Notes under the pieces: model-generated
Database searches by the model: none
Seen by the model: the letters and a program-made list of their open reading frames with translations, nothing else
Told to the model about the DNA's origin: nothing
Part shown: piece after piece, positions 57,344 to 64,000 of the stretch
Layout of the letters: the number at the start of each line of letters is the position of its first letter
Position numbering within the stretch: position 1 is the stretch's first letter
Position numbers and translations under genes: made by a program
Source of the DNA: Psychromonas sp. SA13A
GTDB lineage: Bacteria > Pseudomonadota > Gammaproteobacteria > Enterobacterales > Psychromonadaceae
Assembly: GCF_011378715.1 (NCBI RefSeq)
Contig: NZ_WTKU01000004.1
Location: 1-64,000 of the forward strand
Length of the DNA stretch: 64,000 nt
Direction: 5' to 3'

Positions 57344-57988
57344 TTAAATATATCGATGTAATTGCGATACCAAACAATCAACAACGGCAATGGGGTTAGA
57401 TAACATTAACTTGTCTCGTCCGTGTACGCCGTAACTCACACCTAAACTTTTAACACCCGCATTAGCTGCCATGTCTAAATCGTAACTAGAGTCACCTATC
57501 ATTAACGCCTGTGAAGGGCTGAAATCCAATTCTTTTAATAATGAATGAATCATTGATGGATCCGGTTTTGAGTTCGATTCGTCGGCACATATGGTTGCAG
57601 AGAATAGATGTTCAGTATTTGTTTTTTGCATCATGCCGTTAAGGCCATTACGCCCCTTACCCGTTGCAACCGCAAGAACATAACCCTGTACTTTCAGATG
57701 AGTTAATAACTCTGCGATTCCGTCGTAAAAAGGGGTATCGATATGATGCATTGTATTATATTGCTCACGATAAGCCTCAACCAGTGAAGCTTGCTGTGAT
57801 AATAATAACGAGGGAAACAACTGCTGCATTGCTTTTAATAAACTTAAACCAATAATATTCTTAACTGCCTGTTCTGTAGGCACAACTTGTTGTTGATTTT
57901 TTGCTGCTTGCTGCATACACAGCACAATTTTATCGATGGAATCCATTAAGGTCCCATCCCAGTCAAAAATAATTAATGGATGTTTCAT
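57344..57988 (-). CDS. HAD-superfamily phosphatase next to rluC
   Basis: A 214-residue HAD subclass IA hydrolase. Motif I FDWDGTLMDS (residues 8-17), motif II ATGKGRNG, motif III lysine in SKPDPSM and motif IV IGDSSYDLDMA are intact, so it is an active phosphatase. It resembles phosphoglycolate phosphatase and the small HAD enzymes often encoded beside rluC; the substrate is unknown. It starts one base after the rluC stop and is co-transcribed with it. Confidence 0.88.
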   Translation of the reverse strand: MKHPLIIFDWDGTLMDSIDKIVLCMQQAAKNQQQVVPTEQAVKNIIGLSLLKAMQQLFPSLLLSQQASLVEAYREQYNTMHHIDTPFYDGIAELLTHLKVQGYVLAVATGKGRNGLNGMMQKTNTEHLFSATICADESNSKPDPSMIHSLLKELDFSPSQALMIGDSSYDLDMAANAGVKSLGVSYGVHGRDKLMLSNPIAVVDCLVSQLHRYI

Positions 57989-57989
57989 A

Positions 57990-58928
57990 TTAGCTTCGCT
58001 GTAATTTACCTAATAATTCTTCTAAACGCGGGCAAAGAGGTGCACTCACCGTCATTCTTTTCTCTAGCACAGGATGGAAAAAAGTAATATGCGCAGCGTG
58101 TAGAAATAATCGGTTTAAACCTAATGACTTCATATTACTATCAAAAGTTTTATCGCCATAACGTTCATCACAGGCAATATTATGTCCTTTACATGCCGCA
58201 TGAACACGTATTTGATGCGTTCGTCCGGTAACAGGACTCGCTTCAACTAAGGTTGCGCCTTCATAACGCTGAACAATTTTAAAATGTGTTTCTGAAGCTT
58301 TCCCTAATGGGCTCACTTTAACCACAGAATCTTGAGGTATTTTTAATAACGGCTCACGGACTAAGCGGTCTTTTATATTCCACTGCCCTTTTACTAAAGC
58401 AAAATATTGCTTTTTCATGGTTTTTTGACGAAGTTGTTCATGTAACGCACGTAATACACTGCGTTTTTTAGCAATTAATAAACAACCTGACGTGGCTTTA
58501 TCAAGGCGATGTACCAACTCTAAGAATCGGGCTTCGGGACGTAAGGCGCGTAACCCTTCAATTGCACCAAAATCTAGACCACTGCCACCATGAACCGCAA
58601 GTCCAGAAGGTTTATTAAGAATGATTAAACCATCATCTTCATACACAATCTCTGACTCTAAATTTTTGATGCTGTTGAGTTTAGGGGACGGTAATGCATT
58701 TTCCGGATCCACTTTTACTGGCGGGATACGAACACTATCGCCTACCTGTAGTTTGTAATCGGGTTTGATGCGTTTTTTATTAACACGAACTTCTCCCTTG
58801 CGTACAATTCTATAGATCATGCTTTTAGGCACGCCCTTAAGGTGTAAGCGAAGAAAGTTATCGATACGTTGTTGTGCATTTTCTTGAGCGATGTCAATAA
58901 TGCGTACTGAGTGATTTATCTGTTCCAT
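57990..58928 (-). CDS. rluC: 23S rRNA pseudouridine synthase RluC
   Basis: A 312-residue RluA-family enzyme: S4 RNA-binding domain at about 15-80 (RIDNFLRLHLKGVPKSMIYRIVRKGEVRVNKKR) and catalytic domain with the active-site aspartate in HRLDKATSG. It makes pseudouridines 955, 2504 and 2580 of 23S rRNA in E. coli numbering. Divergent from rne, the arrangement known in E. coli. Confidence 0.95.
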   Translation of the reverse strand: MEQINHSVRIIDIAQENAQQRIDNFLRLHLKGVPKSMIYRIVRKGEVRVNKKRIKPDYKLQVGDSVRIPPVKVDPENALPSPKLNSIKNLESEIVYEDDGLIILNKPSGLAVHGGSGLDFGAIEGLRALRPEARFLELVHRLDKATSGCLLIAKKRSVLRALHEQLRQKTMKKQYFALVKGQWNIKDRLVREPLLKIPQDSVVKVSPLGKASETHFKIVQRYEGATLVEASPVTGRTHQIRVHAACKGHNIACDERYGDKTFDSNMKSLGLNRLFLHAAHITFFHPVLEKRMTVSAPLCPRLEELLGKLQRS

Positions 58929-59258
58929 TCGTTAAGTTTATCACGCCTAATCACATAATATGTAAAAACTTTGTTGCTTGTAAGTAGATATAAATGCGAC
59001 AATAACAAAGTTAATGCCTCGTGATTTTATGATTTTAAAAGCGCTAGTAGGCATAGCATTTACGAAAGCAAATCAAATGATTAGAATGTAACGCTGCAGT
59101 GTTAAATTATTTTTGATTTAACACTTTTTTGTATCCGCTTTGTAACGCACCTCAGAATACTTCCAGTCGAGAGATTGTATAACCAGACATGAGGTCAAGC
59201 ATGCAAAAACAGTTAGTACATATAAAAATAACGAAAAAAATAAAACAAGAGTTCACAA
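58929..59258. other. Divergent rluC-rne leader region
   Basis: 330 bp between rluC and rne. In E. coli this region is the long rne leader used for RNase E autoregulation, so a similar role is expected. ATGCCT and AGGCAT (near 59012-59053) can pair over a longer stem-loop, and the terminator-like hairpin at 59098-59130 is listed separately. No promoter could be fixed with confidence. Confidence 0.55.
59098..59130 (+). terminator. Terminator-like hairpin in the rne leader region
   Basis: The perfect 10-bp arms AGTGTTAAAT and ATTTAACACT with an 8-base loop are followed by six T, about 130 bases before the rne start and facing the same way. It could attenuate rne or end a short upstream RNA. Confidence 0.7.
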
Positions 59259-62200
59259 ATGAAAAGAATGTTAATCAACGCAACTCAAGCAGAAGAGTTA
59301 CGTGTAGCCCTCGTTGATGGGCAAAAACTGTACGACCTTGATATCGAAAGTCCAGGTCACGAACAAAAGAAAGCAAACATTTATAAAGGTAAAATAACAC
59401 GTGTTGAAGCAAGTTTAGAAGCAGCATTTGTAGACTACGGCGCTGAACGTCATGGTTTCTTACCACTTAAAGAAATTGCTCGAAACTACTTTCCAGAAGG
59501 ATATTCATTCAAAGGCCGCCCTAACATCAAAGATGTTATTAAAGAAGGCCAAGAAGTAATTATTCAAATCGAAAAAGAAGAACGTGGTAATAAAGGTGCA
59601 GCACTAACTACCTTTATTAGTTTAGCAGGTAGCTATTTAGTCCTAATGCCAAATAACCCAAGAGCTGGCGGAATTTCACGTCGCATTGAAGGTGATGAGC
59701 GTACTGAATTAAAAGCAGCATTATCTGACCTTAAATTACCAAATGGTATGGGTTTGATTGTACGTACCGCAGGCGTTGGTAAATCAGCTGAAGAATTAGA
59801 ATGGGATTTAAACGTTCTGGTTAATCACTGGCAAGCTATTGATCAAGCTTCTAAAACCAAAGCAGCTCCTTTTTTAATCCATCGTGAAAGTAACGTTATT
59901 GTTCGTTCAATTCGTGATTATCTTCGCCGTGATATTGGCGAGATTGTGATTGACCATGCTAAGACTTTTGAATTAGCCAAAAATCATATCGAAATGATCC
60001 GCCCTGATTACGTTAATCGCCTTAAACTATACCAAGGTGAAATCCCACTATTTACACATTACCAAGTTGAAAGCCAAATTGAATCTGCTTTTCAACGTGA
60101 AGTTCGTTTACCTTCTGGTGGCTCAATTGTTATTGACCCAACTGAAGCACTAACGTCTATCGATATCAACTCTGCGCGTGCAACACGTGGTGGCGATATT
60201 GAAGAAACAGCATTTAATACCAACTTAGAAGCTGCTGAAGAGATCGCTCGCCAATTACGCTTACGTGACCTTGGTGGTTTAGTAGTTATCGATTTCATCG
60301 ATATGACACCAGCTCGTCATCAACGTGAAGTTGAAAACAGAATGCGTGAATCTGTACGTCAGGATAGAGCGCGTATTCAATTAGGCCGAATTTCTCGTTT
60401 TGGTCTAATGGAAATGTCTCGTCAACGTATTCGCCCTTCTTTAGGTGAATCAGCATCACGCGTTTGTCCGCGCTGTCATGGCCAAGGCACAATTCGTGAT
60501 AATGACTCTTTATCTCTTGCAATCCTACGTTTGATTGAAGAAGAGGGTCTAAAAGAAAACACTGCTCAAATTCAAGCGCGTGTACCGGTTGCCGTCGCTG
60601 CTTATTTGTTAAATGAAAAACGAAAATCAGTTGCTAAAATCGAAAATCGTCATAATTGTGAAGTTTACATCATACCAGACGCAAATCTGCTTACTCCTCA
60701 TTTTGAAGTGAAGCGTACGCGTAAAGATGGTAAAGAAGACATCAATTACGATGCACTTGAAAAACAACACACAGTTTATATTCCTAATATCGCTCAAATA
60801 GAAAGTAATGAGATCGAGGAACCTTTATTAACAGGCTTTAGTGCGCCAAATAAAGAAACAGCTGCTGTTGAAACAAAAGCCGCACCACAAGCTGTAGTTG
60901 CTCCAACGACTTCTTTATTCACTAAGATAGTGCAATCTATTGCAAAATTCTTTAGTGATGATTCAAAAAAAGAACCAGAAGTAAAAGCAGAAACTTCTCC
61001 TAAACCAGAAGAGAAAAAAGAGCAACCTAGTAATACGCGTAACCCACGTAATACTAAAAGCAATCAAAGCCGTAACCGCAATCCTCGTAACGACCGCACT
61101 GATCGTAACGATAAAACAACGGACAACAGTACTGATCGCCGCACTAATCGTAAGTCTCCAGATCGCAAAGCAACACAACAGACTAAAAAATACGAGAACG
61201 AAGCAAAACCGGCTCAAGATAATAACGACAAAGGTAATAACCAAGAAGTTATCGTCGCACGTCGTAAACGTCGTAACATGCGTAAGAAAGTTCGTGTTCA
61301 ACAGCCTGAAAATACAGTCGAAACTAGCAAGGTAGAAAGTGTAGAAAGTGCAGATATTGCTGATGTAAAAGTTGAAGCAAATAATCAACCAGCAGTAGAA
61401 ACGAAAAAACCGAAAGCTAAGGTTAAAAAATCTCCTGAAGAGACTAAGCAAACTCCAGCAACAGAAACACCTGCTGCTAATGATGCTAAAGACCTAAAAG
61501 AGAACGAAACATCTGAGCAAGCGAATCAAGAAGCACATACTCCTGTTGCGATCCCTAGCCGTCGTTCACGTTACTTACGTAACAATGGACAACGTAATAA
61601 TAAACGTAACCAAGATAATGTAGATGAAGTAGCAGTAACTAGCCGTTACCCTGAATCAGACGATCAAGCAATTGAAGAAAATTCTGTACAAGCCACTGTA
61701 CCTGTTGCCGAAAATGTTAATAACATTGCGGATAAGCAAGCGCCTCAACAGGAAGCTGAACAACTACAAAAAAGTGTTCAACAAGTGCCTGTAACGGCAG
61801 CTGAAAAGATCTTACCGGTTACAAAAAAACCTGCAGCCGTTAAATCAGAAGCCGCTGAGCAGTTAGCAACAACGAACAGCGAACAACCTGTTACAGAAGA
61901 AACTAATGCAGTTGACACTGTAGAAGTTGAAGCTGCAAATGTTGAAGAGCCTAAGGCAGAGGAAACTAAGGTTGACGAAACTAAAGCTGAGCAAGCTGAA
62001 GCAGTTAAGGTTGAAGAAACTGAAGCCGAGCAAGCTGAAGCAGTTAAGGTTGAAGAAACTGAAGTTGAGGTAACCGAAGTTAAGGCAGAAGAAGTTGAAA
62101 CTGCGCCTGTTGTGGAGACAGTTGCTCAGGTTGTTAGTAATCAATCAACCTCAAGTTCTCACGGCACAGTCAGCAACGCTAAGGGTAAATCAACCTCAGC

Positions 62201-62357
62201 TATGGTTAAAACAATTTCAGAGCCTTTAGATTTAACTAAAGAGATTCAAATTGTAGCTGCAACTGAACGTCAAGCAATTGTGAAAGCTTCACAACAAGCT
62301 GGTAGTTCATTTGCAAGTAACCGTGCTAGTAGCGAAATGGTAAAAACGTCTTTATAG
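59259..62357 (+). CDS. rne: Ribonuclease E
   Basis: This 1032-residue endonuclease is the scaffold of the RNA degradosome. The catalytic N-terminal half (to about 520) has the S1 domain (about 38-120), the DNase I-like segment with catalytic aspartates ([18 protein letters not shown], then VVIDFIDM) and the Zn-link CPRCHGQG. The C-terminal half is disordered. It holds an amphipathic helix at about 550-568 ([15 protein letters not shown]), the likely membrane anchor, arginine-rich RNA-binding stretches ([15 protein letters not shown]), acidic Glu/Val/Ala repeats at about 880-960 including a 13-residue tandem repeat, and a C-terminal tail with two S-x-MVKT motifs that may be a partner-binding site. 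The AAGAG before the ATG is a weak ribosome binding site. Confidence 0.96.
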   Translation: MKRMLINATQAEELRVALVDGQKLYDLDIESPGHEQKKANIYKGKITRVEASLEAAFVDYGAERHGFLPLKEIARNYFPEGYSFKGRPNIKDVIKEGQEVIIQIEKEERGNKGAALTTFISLAGSYLVLMPNNPRAGGISRRIEGDERTELKAALSDLKLPNGMGLIVRTAGVGKSAEELEWDLNVLVNHWQAIDQASKTKAAPFLIHRESNVIVRSIRDYLRRDIGEIVIDHAKTFELAKNHIEMIRPDYVNRLKLYQGEIPLFTHYQVESQIESAFQREVRLPSGGSIVIDPTEALTSIDINSARATRGGDIEETAFNTNLEAAEEIARQLRLRDLGGLVVIDFIDMTPARHQREVENRMRESVRQDRARIQLGRISRFGLMEMSRQRIRPSLGESASRVCPRCHGQGTIRDNDSLSLAILRLIEEEGLKENTAQIQARVPVAVAAYLLNEKRKSVAKIENRHNCEVYIIPDANLLTPHFEVKRTRKDGKEDINYDALEKQHTVYIPNIAQIESNEIEEPLLTGFSAPNKETAAVETKAAPQAVVAPTTSLFTKIVQSIAKFFSDDSKKEPEVKAETSPKPEEKKEQPSNTRNPRNTKSNQSRNRNPRNDRTDRNDKTTDNSTDRRTNRKSPDRKATQQTKKYENEAKPAQDNNDKGNNQEVIVARRKRRNMRKKVRVQQPENTVETSKVESVESADIADVKVEANNQPAVETKKPKAKVKKSPEETKQTPATETPAANDAKDLKENETSEQANQEAHTPVAIPSRRSRYLRNNGQRNNKRNQDNVDEVAVTSRYPESDDQAIEENSVQATVPVAENVNNIADKQAPQQEAEQLQKSVQQVPVTAAEKILPVTKKPAAVKSEAAEQLATTNSEQPVTEETNAVDTVEVEAANVEEPKAEETKVDETKAEQAEAVKVEETEAEQAEAVKVEETEVEVTEVKAEEVETAPVVETVAQVVSNQSTSSSHGTVSNAKGKSTSAMVKTISEPLDLTKEIQIVAATERQAIVKASQQAGSSFASNRASSEMVKTSL
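61986..62063 (+). repeat. 39-bp tandem repeat in the rne C-terminal region
   Basis: Two nearly identical 39-bp units (61986-62024, 62025-62063) encode [13 protein letters not shown] twice. Being a multiple of three, changes in copy number keep the frame. Confidence 0.9.
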
Positions 62358-62383
62358 TTTAGTAGTTATTACCTATCAATAAG

Positions 62384-62417
62384 AACGGATATTTCGATGA
62401 GATATCCGTTTTTTTTT
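62384..62417 (+). terminator. Rho-independent terminator after rne
   Basis: AACGGATAT pairs with ATATCCGTT around a 9-base loop, followed by a run of seven or more T. Confidence 0.9.
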
Positions 62418-62484
62418 ACTGAAATTGTCACTTCAAAAGTTTAGTATTAATAAACTTTATCAATTATTAATTAGCGCAGTTTAA

Positions 62485-63477
<993 letters not shown>

Positions 63478-63499
63478 TAATATTTACAAAAATTCGTAT

Positions 63500-63527
63500 A
63501 AAAAAGACTGCATTTGCAGTCTTTTTT
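63500..63527. terminator. Bidirectional terminator between trxB and folD
   Basis: AAAAGACTGCA pairs with TGCAGTCTTTT, with A- and T-runs on the two sides. It serves the convergent trxB and folD transcripts. Confidence 0.88.
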
Positions 63528-63574
63528 ATTTCTAAAACATAAACTTAAACATTAATTAACAATATTTACGCCGT

Positions 63575-64000
63575 CTACGAGTGAAATTCATTACAAGCGA
63601 ACAACGTATTTTCAATTAATGTTGCTACTGTCATCGGCCCAACACCACCAGGTACTGGTGATATCCATGCCGCTCTTTCTTTAGCGACATCAAACTCTAC
63701 ATCACCGGTTATTTTACCATTTTCTAATCGATTAATACCTACATCTAATACAATTGCACCTTCTCTAACCCATTCACCGGGAATAAAGTTGGCTTGTCCA
63801 CGTGCAACCACTAAAACTTCAGCTTGACGAACATGGTATTCGAGGTCTCTAGTAAAACGATGGCAGGTTGTAGTGGTACATCCCGCTAATAATAACTCTA
63901 ACGTCATCGGACGACCTACTATGTTTGAGGCACCAACAACTACGGCGTGCATACCACGAATATCAACACCAATCGCTTCAATCATAGAGATCATGCCACG
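63575..64000 (-). CDS. folD: FolD methylenetetrahydrofolate dehydrogenase/cyclohydrolase (5' part cut by window end)
   Basis: The last 141 or so codons of a FolD gene; the frame continues past the window end (the two codons before the first Met read Arg-Gly, as in the family's TPRGM). The NADP-binding loop [13 protein letters not shown] and the C-terminal motif [18 protein letters not shown] are clear. FolD interconverts methylene- and formyl-tetrahydrofolate in the cytoplasm. Catalytic Lys and the N-terminal half are outside the window. Confidence 0.96.
   Translation of the reverse strand, partial: RGMISMIEAIGVDIRGMHAVVVGASNIVGRPMTLELLLAGCTTTTCHRFTRDLEYHVRQAEVLVVARGQANFIPGEWVREGAIVLDVGINRLENGKITGDVEFDVAKERAAWISPVPGGVGPMTVATLIENTLFACNEFHS

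Noticed and set aside
60963-61451. Long minus-strand frame (162 codons) inside rne
   Set aside because: Its Phe/Ile/Thr-rich sequence is the antisense of the Lys/Asn/Glu-rich RNase E tail, not a protein gene.

Overview
This window is an ordinary, gene-dense, AT-rich chromosomal stretch from a marine-type gammaproteobacterium. Gene content and order resemble the Vibrionales/Alteromonadales group: lolCDE, a PilZ protein, mfd and csiV in a row; rluC next to rne; proQ-prc; epd; sapABCDF; a periplasmic nitrate reductase operon. My best genus guess is Psychromonas or a close relative. That guess rests on base composition and remembered synteny, not on a search. I see no rRNA, tRNA, CRISPR array, prophage or insertion sequence.

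Layout: 1-420 holds the 3' end of a small secreted protein gene. 420-1090 is empty. 1175-2752 is a BCCT osmolyte transporter and 3357-4373 a solitary epd gene. From about 4.9 to 21.7 kb lies a block for anaerobic respiration: divergent ubiT / ubiUV (oxygen-independent ubiquinone synthesis), modABC (molybdate uptake), moaBCDE and mobA (molybdenum cofactor), napFDABC (periplasmic nitrate reductase) and moaA, all of the molybdenum and nap genes on the minus strand. A divergent NarQ-like / NarP-like two-component pair follows. A perfect FNR box (17848-17861) lies upstream of napF. The moaA leader contains crossing complementary segments that suggest a molybdenum-cofactor riboswitch.

22-28.6 kb: dinG, a TSUP permease gene, priC-ybaM, cysS, ppiB-lpxH. 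28.9-33.3 kb: fadD, prc and proQ on the minus strand. 33.5-36.4 kb: trhP (U32 family), a YfhL-type ferredoxin and a MATE exporter, close-packed. 36.8-42 kb: the sapABCDF ABC transporter operon. 42.2-47 kb: a degenerate GGDEF/EAL membrane protein (CsrD-like), ttcA, tpiA and yccA. 47.5-56.1 kb: lolCDE (minus), then the PilZ-like gene, mfd and csiV (plus). 56.2-64 kb: ybiB, a HAD phosphatase and rluC (minus), rne and trxB (plus), and a folD gene cut by the window end (minus).

The genes that work together most clearly are those at 5-22 kb. Molybdate import feeds Moco synthesis, Moco (as bis-MGD through MobA) goes into NapA, NapC passes electrons from quinol to NapB/NapA, UbiTUV can keep ubiquinone supplied without oxygen, and NarQ/NarP with FNR probably set expression. 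I found no clearly new multi-gene system. The more unusual points are the moaA leader, a NarQ-like sensor with a diverged nitrate-binding P-box, degenerate ATPase motifs in SapD/SapF, 15-bp tandem repeats in and next to mobA, and terminator-like hairpins just upstream of rne and dinG.
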